A DNA stretch of 37,127 nucleotides, taken from assembly GCA_029567095.1 (NCBI GenBank), contig JAKQLP010000113.1, positions 1 to 37,127 on the forward strand. The letters are read 5' to 3'. Source of the stretch: a bacterium (lineage in GTDB: Bacteria > Patescibacteriota > Dojkabacteria > B142 > OLB20). Below are positions 6,641 through 15,572 of the stretch, in pieces. Within the stretch, counting starts at the first letter, position 1. Every line of letters starts with the position of its first letter. The position numbers and the translations under genes were made by a program. The notes beneath the pieces were generated by a model. The model made no database searches, was not told the origin of the DNA, and was given only the letters and a program-made list of their open reading frames with translations.

Positions 6641-8181
6641 AAGGATAATGGTCTGAATAATTTCAGTATTATCACTAAAGCAGCAGCAAAAGAAATTCCT
6701 GAGATAGTAAATAATCCTATTGATAGTGTTACTCTATTCTGGATCTTTTGTTCCACTTCAGCGCTTGTTAGATCTTGAACATTATCAGTTGGCTCAAAAG
6801 TTGAAATCACAGGTTCAAGCATATCAAGGATCTCCCATTTACTATCATTTTCCTCTTCTATTACAGAAGGAGTGATAAATATTTCAATTTGAGTCGTAGG
6901 TATTACACCAATGCTTTCGCCTTCTGCGGGAGTCTCAGGGGACGGTGTTAGCGTCACAGAAACACCCAGACTTGGTCCTATCGGACTTGGGGTCAAGGTT
7001 GTAGGAACGTAGACTATTGGTGTAGGAGTTACTGTCGCAGGAATAGCTGTCGGGATAGGAGTAAAAGTTGGAGTCGGTGAATTTGTCGGTACATATGTTA
7101 AGGAATCATAAACCGAATTTGGCTCCAACACATATTTCCACCAGTCTGCGTATTTATTATCAGGAGCTACGCCACTACGACTTGGGAATCTTTGTAACCA
7201 CCACCTGAAATATCCCAACCCAGTACATCCCCAAGCGCTACAATTAATGGTTTTCCTATTCTCAGTATCAATAGGATCAGGATAATCAAAGAATTCGTCA
7301 CAGAAAGTACTGACATTTGCTGAAGAGCTCCATTGATAATCGGCTGTACTATTAGGCGCATAATGACAACTGCCGCATCCACTAAAGTTATAGCTGGGTG
7401 ATTGATAATCTACTAAGCCAAAGCGATCCCAATTATGGGCCATCCGATTTTGAGCCCAAGAGCCATAAGCTTTGCTCATAGTGCCCTCAATCCTATGCAT
7501 CAGATCTTCTACCATTTCAGACAAACCCCTCTCATAGCTAAAACCCATGATGTTCATAGGCTTATTGCAACTAGTCCCATAGATAACCGGTCCGTTTGTA
7601 TTAAAAGCCCCGGTTCCAGTTTGATTAGCTTCCCACCAGCCCATATATGGAGCGCCAAACATCCATAATTCATCAATTGTCCCGGCATTAAAGAGATTAC
7701 AAATGCCAATTGAATTAAGCATAGCTGGATAATCAGTCATTAGCCATCCACCGTAAGCATCTCTTAGGCAATTTGCATTATTGCTCATACAAGCTAGATA
7801 TGTTTCCTGGGTATACTTACTGCCGTCAGTGAATGTAGTGAAATCAGCGATCTCATTACGCTGAGCAACTGTAAAATTCACTTTATTGTTTGTCGTTACT
7901 TTAAGCCAGTCAATATACTGGGAGGCTTGTGTATCAGGATTGTTCCAGCCCATATATTCGGTTAGTTTTTGGCCATTATCAAATACAGGATTGTAGATCA
8001 ACACATAAGCCTTTTTATTATATACAGGTCCAATTGCTTGAGTAGTGTAAGCGCCTTGGACCGAAGCATTAGCTAGATACAATTCGTTTAAAGCTTTAGT
8101 AAAGGAAAAAGTCCCTAAAAAAAGACAGCTAACAAATATTAGAGACAAATATATTTTCCTCTTTAAAGGCTCAATGTTCAT
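6637..8181 (-). CDS. Large secreted, membrane-anchored protein of unknown function
   Basis: This 514-residue protein has an N-terminal signal/anchor (about 9-30) and a globular Trp/Tyr/Cys-rich region (about 35-360). A Thr/Pro linker (about 364-425), a second acidic spacer and a C-terminal membrane helix (about 487-509) ending in basic residues follow. The linker marks a cell-surface protein held away from the membrane. The globular part contains SEMVEDLMHRIEG (E225, H229, E232), NRMAHNW (H249) and GCGSCHYAPN (C269, C272, H273), which could bind metal. About nine cysteines outside the signal suggest disulfides. I do not recognise the family, and no enzymatic class can be claimed. TATAAT lies exactly 6 bases before the ATG (8188-8193), indicating a leaderless mRNA. 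Confidence 0.8.
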   Translation of the reverse strand: MNIEPLKRKIYLSLIFVSCLFLGTFSFTKALNELYLANASVQGAYTTQAIGPVYNKKAYVLIYNPVFDNGQKLTEYMGWNNPDTQASQYIDWLKVTTNNKVNFTVAQRNEIADFTTFTDGSKYTQETYLACMSNNANCLRDAYGGWLMTDYPAMLNSIGICNLFNAGTIDELWMFGAPYMGWWEANQTGTGAFNTNGPVIYGTSCNKPMNIMGFSYERGLSEMVEDLMHRIEGTMSKAYGSWAQNRMAHNWDRFGLVDYQSPSYNFSGCGSCHYAPNSTADYQWSSSANVSTFCDEFFDYPDPIDTENRKTINCSAWGCTGLGYFRWWLQRFPSRSGVAPDNKYADWWKYVLEPNSVYDSLTYVPTNSPTPTFTPIPTAIPATVTPTPIVYVPTTLTPSPIGPSLGVSVTLTPSPETPAEGESIGVIPTTQIEIFITPSVIEEENDSKWEILDMLEPVISTFEPTDNVQDLTSAEVEQKIQNRVTLSIGLFTISGISFAAALVIILKLFRPLSF

Positions 8182-8220
8182 AAAAAAATTATATCTGGAT
8201 TTAACTAATGAGTATAGGCA

Positions 8221-8976
8221 CTATCTCCTGAATAGTTCTGAAAGATCTTTAAAATTTTCCTCTATAACCATTCTCTCGCAATGCACAGCCCCTCTTTTCT
8301 TAAATACTCTATATGCGGAAGAATTTTTTGAAGAGGAAATTAATCTATACTTATCATCAATAATTTCTAAGGCGCACATATCATCTAGGGCTAAACCAAT
8401 ACCACCTGCTTTATCAATATATTTCATAAGTTCATATAGTCTTCGATCTTCTCTGATTTGGTGAGGAGAGATTGTAATATTCCCCCTTACAAACCCCAGA
8501 CATTTCAACGGATTGAAAGATCTATCTTTGGGATCAAAAAACGATCTATAATCAGACAGGCATCTCTCAAACCAGCAAACGGCCCCGGCACTAACTCCAC
8601 ACATAATCTTACCTTTCTCCATCGCTCTTTTAAGAACTTTATCTAAACCTGTTCTCTTCCATATTTTCAACATTAAATATGTATTTCCTCCCCCTACATA
8701 TATTATGTCACTTGCCATAACTTGCTTCTCGATCTCTCCAATATTAATGCCTTCCGATAATTTCAATGAACTTACTTCGCAACCCAATCTCTTACCAAAA
8801 TATTGATGCACTACATCTATATATCCTTCACTATCGCCACTTGCTGTTGGTAGGAATAATAATTTAGGATGTTTCTTAGCACTCAAAGCTATTATCTGCC
8901 TATCAATGCTTTCGGTTTCGATCTGGGTACCAGGTCTGCCGATCTCACCTCCTCCAATGGCGACAATTTTTAACAT
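8221..8976 (-). CDS. S51-family peptidase (dipeptidase E/cyanophycinase-like)
   Basis: This 251-residue cytoplasmic protein has the class I glutamine amidotransferase-like fold of family S51. The N-terminal strand and glycine loop (IVAIGGGEIGRPG) is followed by LFLPTASGDS, IIYVGGGNTY and the nucleophile elbow CGVSAGAVCW (S129). SPHQ follows (H172, candidate catalytic histidine), and a late acidic segment completes the set. PepE enzymes cleave Asp-X dipeptides and cyanophycinases cleave cyanophycin; the length is nearest PepE, but the specificity cannot be fixed. It lies upstream of the large secreted-protein gene on the same strand, with 39 bases and a separate promoter between them. A TAAAAT box lies 9 bases before the ATG. 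Confidence 0.88.
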   Translation of the reverse strand: MLKIVAIGGGEIGRPGTQIETESIDRQIIALSAKKHPKLLFLPTASGDSEGYIDVVHQYFGKRLGCEVSSLKLSEGINIGEIEKQVMASDIIYVGGGNTYLMLKIWKRTGLDKVLKRAMEKGKIMCGVSAGAVCWFERCLSDYRSFFDPKDRSFNPLKCLGFVRGNITISPHQIREDRRLYELMKYIDKAGGIGLALDDMCALEIIDDKYRLISSSKNSSAYRVFKKRGAVHCERMVIEENFKDLSELFRR

Positions 8977-9000
8977 GATTCCATTATTTTATTAAAGTAA

Positions 9001-9030
9001 AAAAAGAGGGCTAATAAAAGCCCTCTTTTT
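9001..9030 (-). terminator. Rho-independent terminator
   Basis: Twelve-base arms AAAAAGAGGGCT (9001-9012) and AGCCCTCTTTTT (9019-9030) enclose a 6-base loop. On the minus strand the hairpin ends in a run of seven T. It terminates the secreted-protein gene whose stop is at 9041, separating it from the peptidase gene. Confidence 0.9.
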
Positions 9031-9040
9031 GATTTCGAGA

Positions 9041-9625
9041 TTACTCTCCTTCAACTAGCTGTGTTACAACTAGAGTCATTAATCCCTCTCCCTCATCATA
9101 AACACTAAATAGTGTTACATCACCTTTGCTTCCCCCAACGCTCCAGCCTGTATCAGTTTCGAAAGTGAAAAGATCAGCATATCCAGCTGCTTCGACTGCT
9201 GCTTTGTATCCGGCATAAGCATTGCCTGTTACGCTCTTGTATTGTACTGACCATGTTGTTCCTTCGCTGCTGCTGATTCTGTTTACAGAATCTATTGTCC
9301 CAAATTCGAACTGAGGCACACCGGCAGGCATATCTGAAGGCCAAGTCTTGTCTTCTGTATTTATTTCCCAGCTTGTTTCGCCATCATCATATCTATAGGT
9401 ACCATCCTCTGTTTCCGACCCATTCTGTGTATCACCATCCTGATCATTGTTTGTATCCTGATCCTGTGTATCAACTTGCTCCATTCCAGTCTGGACAATA
9501 TCTTGAACCTCTTTGGGGAGCATGTCCATTATTGAAGGCAAGGATCTGGCAGCAAAGAACATCACTACGCAGCAAAGCACGCATAGGAATAATAAAGCTA
9601 CGATCGCTATAATAGCTTTCTTCAT
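9041..9625 (-). CDS. Anchored extracytoplasmic protein, unknown function
   Basis: This 194-residue protein has an N-terminal membrane segment (about 4-27, with a CCVVMFF core). A polar spacer rich in Asp, Gln, Asn and Thr (about 50-85) is followed by a compact C-terminal domain (about 90-190) starting at WPSDMPAGVPQFEFG. That domain ends in LFSVYDEGEGLMTLVVTQ. The DMPAGVP opening, together with a YxGYKAAVEAAGY helix, resembles small lipoprotein-type domains of unknown function in Firmicutes and CPR, but I cannot name a family. TATAAT lies upstream on the same strand (9664-9669), giving a leader of about 35 bases. A strong terminator follows. Confidence 0.75.
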   Translation of the reverse strand: MKKAIIAIVALLFLCVLCCVVMFFAARSLPSIMDMLPKEVQDIVQTGMEQVDTQDQDTNNDQDGDTQNGSETEDGTYRYDDGETSWEINTEDKTWPSDMPAGVPQFEFGTIDSVNRISSSEGTTWSVQYKSVTGNAYAGYKAAVEAAGYADLFTFETDTGWSVGGSKGDVTLFSVYDEGEGLMTLVVTQLVEGE

Positions 9626-9686
9626 AAATGAAAGATAAAAGATAAAATAGAGGGCAATATTTAATTATACTATAAACACACCAGAG

Positions 9687-10568
9687 TTATTCTTCCTGCT
9701 CAGTTTCCGTTTCTTCTTTTTCAACTTCTTTTTCAGTCACGTTTTCAGGCTTAATCTCATCATTTGCTGGCTGGGATGACTTCAATTGCTGCTCGAACTT
9801 CTTCCTCTCCCTCATTATTATATACATCACAACTCCACCAATGAACAAAACCCAAACAATAGCAGCAAGAACAAACAACCCATTCTGATCAGATCCACTA
9901 TCCACCTTAGCTGAAGGTGTTAACGTAGCATCAATATCCTCATCCTCCATTACTGTTGGTGTTATAGTTGGACTGGGTGTTGTGGTCATTGTAGGTGTAG
10001 GAGTAGGTGTCGCCGGTTTACTAGTTGGTGTGGGCGAAGGTGTTGGTGTAGCTGGATCATAGCCGTAAGTTACAAAACCAAAGTCCTGATTTGGGAAGTT
10101 TGTTGTATCCACTATAGCATTACCTCCTTCATAACAAGGAGTCTGTGATACTACCCAGTAAACAGTGCTTGAAGTTGAAGTTACTGTTATCTTGTACTGC
10201 TTTGTAGTATCTATGGTTACTGTCGGGAAATTAAACTCCACCCAGCTAACTAAGGCCGATTCTGTAGTCTCGGTCTTGGAAGTAACCAGCCCTCCTCCAA
10301 TTTGGTATAAATCCATCTTAACCGGGGCATTTACATCTGCTCCACCAGCCAAAGCCAACATAATTGAATTCAATTTGGTCTTCTTTGGTAGAAATGTCTG
10401 CGACAGAGAATTATGATCTTTTATTCTCCACCAGTCATCAGCTGCTGTTATGCTGGCATTATCACAATAGGCATCCTCTACTGCATCCTCTGCTAATACC
10501 GGAGCAGTATTGGAAAAAAATAATATGGATAAGCAAATTATGCTTAAAAGTTTATGTAGATTTTTCAT
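9687..10568 (-). CDS. Cell-surface protein with beta domain, Thr/Pro linker and membrane anchor
   Basis: This 293-residue protein has a classical signal peptide (about 1-26, cleavage after VLAE-like residues). A beta-rich domain (about 35-170), with SLSQTFLPKKTKLNSIML and KMDLYQIGGG, recalls carbohydrate-binding or DUF4082-like jelly rolls. A TPTPSPTPT linker (about 173-208), a membrane helix (about 228-250) and a cytoplasmic tail very rich in Glu and Lys follow. The domain order matches the larger surface protein nearby, so both are probably displayed on the envelope. Function is unknown; ligand binding is only a suggestion from the fold-like pattern. A TATAGT box lies 9 bases before the ATG. 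Confidence 0.78.
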   Translation of the reverse strand: MKNLHKLLSIICLSILFFSNTAPVLAEDAVEDAYCDNASITAADDWWRIKDHNSLSQTFLPKKTKLNSIMLALAGGADVNAPVKMDLYQIGGGLVTSKTETTESALVSWVEFNFPTVTIDTTKQYKITVTSTSSTVYWVVSQTPCYEGGNAIVDTTNFPNQDFGFVTYGYDPATPTPSPTPTSKPATPTPTPTMTTTPSPTITPTVMEDEDIDATLTPSAKVDSGSDQNGLFVLAAIVWVLFIGGVVMYIIMRERKKFEQQLKSSQPANDEIKPENVTEKEVEKEETETEQEE

Positions 10569-10664
10569 ATTTAAAGAACTATAAGTACATCATATTATTT
10601 ATCTAATACCCCCACAAGAGAGTAGAAACTATATACAAGAGTGATAAGATATTATCTTGACCAT

Positions 10665-12404
10665 ATGAAAAAAATAGTAAGTATTTACAAACCATATCTT
10701 CTTAATATCCTGATAGTCATAGCCCTGGTTTACATTCAGGTCACTGCTACTTTAGCTTTGCCTGATTACATGGCACGAATAGTTAATGAAGGCATAGTCA
10801 TTAAAAACAGTGACATCATATTAACTACCGGAGCTGAAATGTTGTTAATAACTTTAATAGGTGCAATAGCTACGATCATTGCCGGATTACTATCTTCTAA
10901 GATCGCCACAGGTGTTGCCAAGGATCTTAGGGCAAAGCTATTTTCTAAGGTTGAAAGCTATTCACTGGTTGAATTCGATAAGTTCTCTACTTCCTCTCTT
11001 ATCACCAGGTCAACTAACGATATTCAACAAATCCAGCAGGTTACTTTTATGACGCTACGTATGGTAGTTTCGGCCCCCTTAATGGGTATAGGCGCAGTTA
11101 TAAATGCCTATCAAAATGCCCCTTCCATGTCCTGGCTCATACTGATGGCCGTGATCCTCATCAGTGGTATGATCGGGATCATATTCGCTATTGCCCTTCC
11201 CAAATTTAAAATTCTCCAAAAATTAATTGATAAATTGAATCTGGTCACTAGGGAGAATTTAACAGGCTTGAGAGTGATTAGGGCATTTACAAATGAAAAG
11301 TATGAACAGAAGAAATTTTCAAAAGTTAATGATGAATTGATGCAGGTAAATCTTTTTGTTAATCGCATTTCAGTAGTAATGCAGCCTGTGATGATGCTGA
11401 TCTTCAACCTAACAAGCATTGCTATTATCTGGGTTGGCGCTGGTTTAATAAATTTAGGAGAATTAAACATCGGTAATATGATGGCCTTTATGCAATATGC
11501 CATGCAGGTCATTTCTTCGTTCCTGATGCTTACTATCATTTTTATCTTGATCCCCAGAGCGTCAGTATCAGTTCAAAGAGTTGAGGAAGTCCTAAAATCC
11601 GAACCTGAGATCAAAGATCCCAGAAATCCCCGCCCTTTCCCAAATGATAGTAAAGGAAAAATTGAATTTAAAAATGTAAGTTTTTCTTATCCAAAAAGCG
11701 ATATTCCTATTATTAAGAACGTATCTTTCATTGTTGAGCCGGGTCAAACTACAGCAATAATCGGTAGTACAGGCAGTGGTAAGTCCACTTTAATTAATCT
11801 GATACCCAGATTCTATGATCCAACCAATGGAGAGGTCTTAGTTGATGGCATCAATATTAAAGAAGTGCTTCAGTCAGATCTGCGCGACAAAATAGGTTAC
11901 GTGCCCCAAAAAGGCATACTCTTTTCAGGAACAGTAAAAAGCAATATTAAATATGGTGTACCAAATGCAGATGACAGAACTATTGAAGAAGCGGCCAAAA
12001 CAGCCCAAGCTTTAGACTTTATAAATAAATTTGAGCACGGCTTTGATAATGACATTGCTCAAGGAGGCGCTAATGTTTCCGGAGGCCAAAAACAAAGACT
12101 ATCTATTGCCAGAGCCATTGCTAAAAATCCTGAAATATACATTTTCGATGATAGCTTTTCAGCACTTGATTTCAAGACCGATTCCAAATTAAGACAGGCT
12201 CTAGCTCAAGCCACAAAAGAGGCCACTGTAATAATTGTGACACAAAGAATTGGCACCATCCTAAATGCCGACAAGATCATTGTCATGGATGAAGGTAAGA
12301 TCGTAGGTAGTGGCAGACATCAGGAACTTCTAAGTTCCTGCAAGGTATACAGGGAGATCGCTGAATCTCAATTATCCGAAAAAGAACTGGAAAGGAGTAA
12401 ATAA
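10665..12404 (+). CDS. ABC exporter half-transporter, degenerate-site subunit
   Basis: This half-transporter has a six-helix ABC membrane domain (about 1-300) and a nucleotide-binding domain. Motifs include Walker A GSTGSGKST, the Q loop VPQKG, the signature VSGGQKQR and Walker B IYIFDDSFSALD. An aspartate occupies the place of the catalytic glutamate after Walker B. This is typical of the degenerate-site partner in heterodimeric exporters such as TM287/288 or BmrCD. The frame begins with a GTG at 10641, but ATG 10665 (MKKIVSIYKPYL) gives a natural N-terminus of 579 residues. The next gene overlaps its stop by one base (TAATG), and together they form one transporter. The substrate (drug, lipid or peptide) is unknown. 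Confidence 0.93.
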   Translation: MKKIVSIYKPYLLNILIVIALVYIQVTATLALPDYMARIVNEGIVIKNSDIILTTGAEMLLITLIGAIATIIAGLLSSKIATGVAKDLRAKLFSKVESYSLVEFDKFSTSSLITRSTNDIQQIQQVTFMTLRMVVSAPLMGIGAVINAYQNAPSMSWLILMAVILISGMIGIIFAIALPKFKILQKLIDKLNLVTRENLTGLRVIRAFTNEKYEQKKFSKVNDELMQVNLFVNRISVVMQPVMMLIFNLTSIAIIWVGAGLINLGELNIGNMMAFMQYAMQVISSFLMLTIIFILIPRASVSVQRVEEVLKSEPEIKDPRNPRPFPNDSKGKIEFKNVSFSYPKSDIPIIKNVSFIVEPGQTTAIIGSTGSGKSTLINLIPRFYDPTNGEVLVDGINIKEVLQSDLRDKIGYVPQKGILFSGTVKSNIKYGVPNADDRTIEEAAKTAQALDFINKFEHGFDNDIAQGGANVSGGQKQRLSIARAIAKNPEIYIFDDSFSALDFKTDSKLRQALAQATKEATVIIVTQRIGTILNADKIIVMDEGKIVGSGRHQELLSSCKVYREIAESQLSEKELERSK

Positions 12405-14431
12405 TGGGGAATAAAGAAACAGAAACAAAAAAGACAAAAACTGAAACCTTAAACAGACCTCCAGTAGGGCCTATGGCACATGGCCGTCCCGGCATGTTAA
12501 CAGGTGGAGAGAAAGCTAAGGATTTTAAAGGGACCATGCAGAAGCTTATCTCCTACTTACGCCCCTATTGGGTCAAAATGATATCTGTGACCATCTTTGC
12601 TATCTTGGGAACAGTTTTCGCCATAATTAGCCCCAAGATAATGGGGAATATGACCGATCAGCTTGTCAACGACTACATCTCCCAAACTGCCTATGATGAG
12701 ATCATCTCCAAGCTTCCACAAGGTGTTGCCCTTCCTCAAGGAACTAAAGGAGCTGATATCTTGAATACTCTTCCCACCTCAATGCAGGAACAAATCCCAG
12801 CTGACAAACTTGAATTAATAAAAAACCTAGACCTATCACAACGACCAGAGATCCAGTGGGCAGTGCTCTTAGATTTTGTCTACCTGCTACTCTTTTTATT
12901 TGTCCTCAGCTCCCTATTTAGTTTCATTCAAGGCTGGATAACGACTGGGGTCACTCAGAACATCACCCTGAGAATGAGACAGGAAATATCTGAAAAAATT
13001 AATCTTCTGCCTCTAAAATACTTTGATAAAAAATCCTTTGGAGACGTATTAAGTGTTGTAACTAACGATGTGGACACGATCAGCCAAAGCCTAAATCAAA
13101 GCATGACCCAAGTAATTACATCGGTTGTTACCATTATCGGTATTCTTGTAATGATGCTGTCTATCAGCTGGCAGATGACTCTAGTGGCAATAATTGCTCT
13201 CCCATTAAGTTTTGGGATAATTGCCATAATAGTTAAGAATTCACAGAAGTATTTTAAATCTCAACAGGAAATATTAGGCAAATTAAATGGACATATAGAG
13301 GAAATGTATGCAGGCCATACTATTGTGAAGGTGTTCAATGGGGAACAAAGATCTCAAGAGATCTTTAATCGTACTAATGAAGCACTATATAATAATGGTT
13401 GGAGGTCACAATTCTTCTCCAGCTTAATGTGGCCGATCATGAACTTTATTGGGAATCTTGATTATGTGGCAGTTGCTATTGTCGGCGCTGATCTTGCTGT
13501 TAAAGGGATAGTTACTATTGGAGATATTCAGGCCTTTATTCAATACGTCAGCCAATTCAACCAGCCCATAATTCAAACAGCCAATATTGCTAATGTATTG
13601 CAGTCCACCGCTGCAGCAGCCGAACGAGTATTTGAATTCTTGGCTGAAAAGGAAGAAATTAGGGAAATTGAATCTCCAATAAAATTAAATGAAATAAAAG
13701 GAGCAGTTGAGTTTGAGAATGTGGTTTTTGGCTACAATAAAAATGAGCCTATTATTAAAGGATTTACTGCCCATATTAAACCTGGACAACGTATCGCTAT
13801 CGTGGGCCCAACAGGAGCAGGAAAAACAACCATTGTGAATTTGCTGATGCGTTTCTATGACGTTGATTCCGGCTCGATCAAGATCGACGGAGTCGATATT
13901 AGGGATATGAAAAGAAAGGATTTAAGAAAGATGTTCGGAATGGTTTTACAGGACACCTGGCTGTTTAACGGTACTATTAAAGAAAATCTTGCTTATGGGA
14001 ATCTAGATGCCACCGAAGAGGAGCTCTACGAAGCATCAAAAGCTGCACATGCTGACCACTTTATCCAAACATTGCCCAATGGCTATGACCTGGAATTAAA
14101 TGAAGAAGCAAGTAATATCTCCCAGGGCGAGAAGCAGTTATTAACCATAGCCAGGGCTATGCTTGCCAACCCTCCAATGCTAATTCTTGATGAGGCCACA
14201 AGCAATGTCGATACCAGAACCGAAATCCTGATCCAAAAAGCTATGGAGAAATTGATGCAGGGATCTACAAGTTTTGTGATAGCCCATAGATTATCAACGA
14301 TCAAAGATGCTGATTTGATATTGGTAATGAGGGATGGAAATATTGTTGAACAAGGTAATCATGAACAACTACTGAACAAGAAGGGTTTTTACTTTGAGCT
14401 TTACAATAGTCAATTCTCAGATCTAAGCTAA
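12404..14431 (+). CDS. ABC exporter half-transporter, catalytic subunit
   Basis: This 675-residue partner of the preceding subunit has six membrane helices (about 50-380). A long extracytoplasmic insertion lies between helices 1 and 2 (about 85-145, Gln/Leu-rich). The ATPase domain shows Walker A GPTGAGKTT near 467, a Q loop VLQDT, a variant signature ISQGEKQLL near 571, Walker B MLILDEATSNVD near 592 with the catalytic glutamate, and the AHRLST switch histidine. The non-canonical signature would face the degenerate Walker B of the first subunit, the usual asymmetric layout. A clear Shine-Dalgarno site (AAAGGAG) precedes the ATG. The stop overlaps the convergent DUF1801 gene by 9 bases. Confidence 0.94.
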   Translation: MGNKETETKKTKTETLNRPPVGPMAHGRPGMLTGGEKAKDFKGTMQKLISYLRPYWVKMISVTIFAILGTVFAIISPKIMGNMTDQLVNDYISQTAYDEIISKLPQGVALPQGTKGADILNTLPTSMQEQIPADKLELIKNLDLSQRPEIQWAVLLDFVYLLLFLFVLSSLFSFIQGWITTGVTQNITLRMRQEISEKINLLPLKYFDKKSFGDVLSVVTNDVDTISQSLNQSMTQVITSVVTIIGILVMMLSISWQMTLVAIIALPLSFGIIAIIVKNSQKYFKSQQEILGKLNGHIEEMYAGHTIVKVFNGEQRSQEIFNRTNEALYNNGWRSQFFSSLMWPIMNFIGNLDYVAVAIVGADLAVKGIVTIGDIQAFIQYVSQFNQPIIQTANIANVLQSTAAAAERVFEFLAEKEEIREIESPIKLNEIKGAVEFENVVFGYNKNEPIIKGFTAHIKPGQRIAIVGPTGAGKTTIVNLLMRFYDVDSGSIKIDGVDIRDMKRKDLRKMFGMVLQDTWLFNGTIKENLAYGNLDATEEELYEASKAAHADHFIQTLPNGYDLELNEEASNISQGEKQLLTIARAMLANPPMLILDEATSNVDTRTEILIQKAMEKLMQGSTSFVIAHRLSTIKDADLILVMRDGNIVEQGNHEQLLNKKGFYFELYNSQFSDLS

Positions 14432-14848
14432 ACCATATCTTTTCTTCATAGCAACTACTGACTGCTTGATCAACTTCTTTAATTGTTCAATATCAATGTC
14501 TGATAGCTTATTAACATATAGGCAGGAAACACTGTTTTTGAATTTCCCGATCTTACTCAATATATCTTTAAAATCATCAAATCCCGTCATTATATATATA
14601 CTTAAATTCTGCTTTCTGGGAGAGAACCCGGTTAGAGGCCAATCTCCCTCCTGTCTGCTTCTCTCTGATTTGTAATGATAAGATCCAAACCCTATTATGC
14701 TCGTCCCCCACATCTTTGGCTCCAAACCTGTCACTTCTTTGAAAATCTCTAATAAGTGCAAAGCATCGTTTCTTCTTTGTTCATTTTCAATAGAATTAAT
14801 AAAATCTAGAGGATTTGATTCGTTAACTATTGTCTTAATAGTAGACAT
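14423..14848 (-). CDS. DUF1801 (YdhG-like) protein
   Basis: This 141-residue cytoplasmic protein matches the DUF1801/YdhG pattern. It has an N-terminal helical part with RRNDALHLLEIFKEVTGLEPKMW, a central GTSIIGFGSYHYK, GDWPLTGFSPRKQNLSIYI and a late SCLYVNKLSDIDIEQLKKLI. No enzymatic activity is established for the family. The reading frame could start at 14962 and overlap the upstream gene. The ATG at 14848 (MSTIKTIVNES) fits the domain and leaves 28 bases after the stop of the upstream gene, so I choose it. It converges with the ABC exporter operon. Confidence 0.82.
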   Translation of the reverse strand: MSTIKTIVNESNPLDFINSIENEQRRNDALHLLEIFKEVTGLEPKMWGTSIIGFGSYHYKSERSRQEGDWPLTGFSPRKQNLSIYIMTGFDDFKDILSKIGKFKNSVSCLYVNKLSDIDIEQLKKLIKQSVVAMKKRYGLA

Positions 14849-14876
14849 TATTGATAGATAAGAATTAGAAGAAATA

Positions 14877-15494
14877 TCAGGATATCCAACCAGAAACGAC
14901 CCAGAAAGTACGTCCGTCTTCAAACTCAAACGATTCAGTACCTGATCCACACAAAGGTCCACAGACTATTCCCTCATTTCTAAACATTACCTTTTCAACA
15001 TATGTGTCATTTTCCACGTCATACACACTGGCCTCCTTGTAGAGTAATACATTTTTAACAGCCTCACCAATTCCTGAGGCATAAAATACTGAATATTCCT
15101 CTCGCAGATCGTCAGCTAAGCTATTTAAATCATTACTATACCTAATCCTTTCAGTAACATACTCTGTCGGCTGAGGATTGTCGTTTATTATACTAAAAGC
15201 ATATAAGAAATCGTCTTTTGTAATATATATGTATGCACTTGATGTCTTTTTCATATTAAAAGTGTCAATGATGTTACAATCTTCGCAACCTACCTCTAAT
15301 CTAAGAAGCCCCTCGCCTTCCATCTTACTCAACTGAATTTCACTTTTCTCATCCCAAGATCTGGTCTCGGGATTAACAATCCTATAATACAAATTGAACA
15401 ATGCTACAACTCCAATAAGAACGGATATCCCAATAGCCCCTAAAACAGCCAACTTTTTGTAAGTGAAATTGTTCTTAGGTTTTATTTTTTGCAT
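14877..15494 (-). CDS. Membrane-anchored protein of unknown function
   Basis: This 205-residue protein has one N-terminal membrane helix (about 13-33) after a basic start (MQKIKPKNNFTYKK). The remaining 170 residues are predicted to be extracytoplasmic. It contains two cysteine pairs, CEDC near 64 and CGPLC near 180, that could form disulfides or bind metal. Beta-rich segments (YIYITKDDFLYAF, FEDGRTFWVVSGW) close the domain. I recognise no family. It stands between the cupin and DUF1801 genes on the same strand and may be co-transcribed with the latter. Confidence 0.7.
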   Translation of the reverse strand: MQKIKPKNNFTYKKLAVLGAIGISVLIGVVALFNLYYRIVNPETRSWDEKSEIQLSKMEGEGLLRLEVGCEDCNIIDTFNMKKTSSAYIYITKDDFLYAFSIINDNPQPTEYVTERIRYSNDLNSLADDLREEYSVFYASGIGEAVKNVLLYKEASVYDVENDTYVEKVMFRNEGIVCGPLCGSGTESFEFEDGRTFWVVSGWIS

Positions 15495-15572
15495 AATTAA
15501 CTCTGCTAATAAGACATATTAATTTAAAGATAACATATCATTAAAAGAATTTTTACACGCAGTGAGGATTAA

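Noticed and set aside
6960-7090. Repetitive Thr/Pro coding DNA as a tandem repeat or CRISPR
   Set aside because: Repeats are short and irregular and explained by the TPTP-type protein linker; no constant repeat-spacer structure exists in the window.
10646-10658. Palindrome AAGATA-T-TATCTT just before the ABC exporter ATG
   Set aside because: Short and AT-rich, with no regulator gene adjacent; it overlaps a possible -10 and is likely fortuitous.
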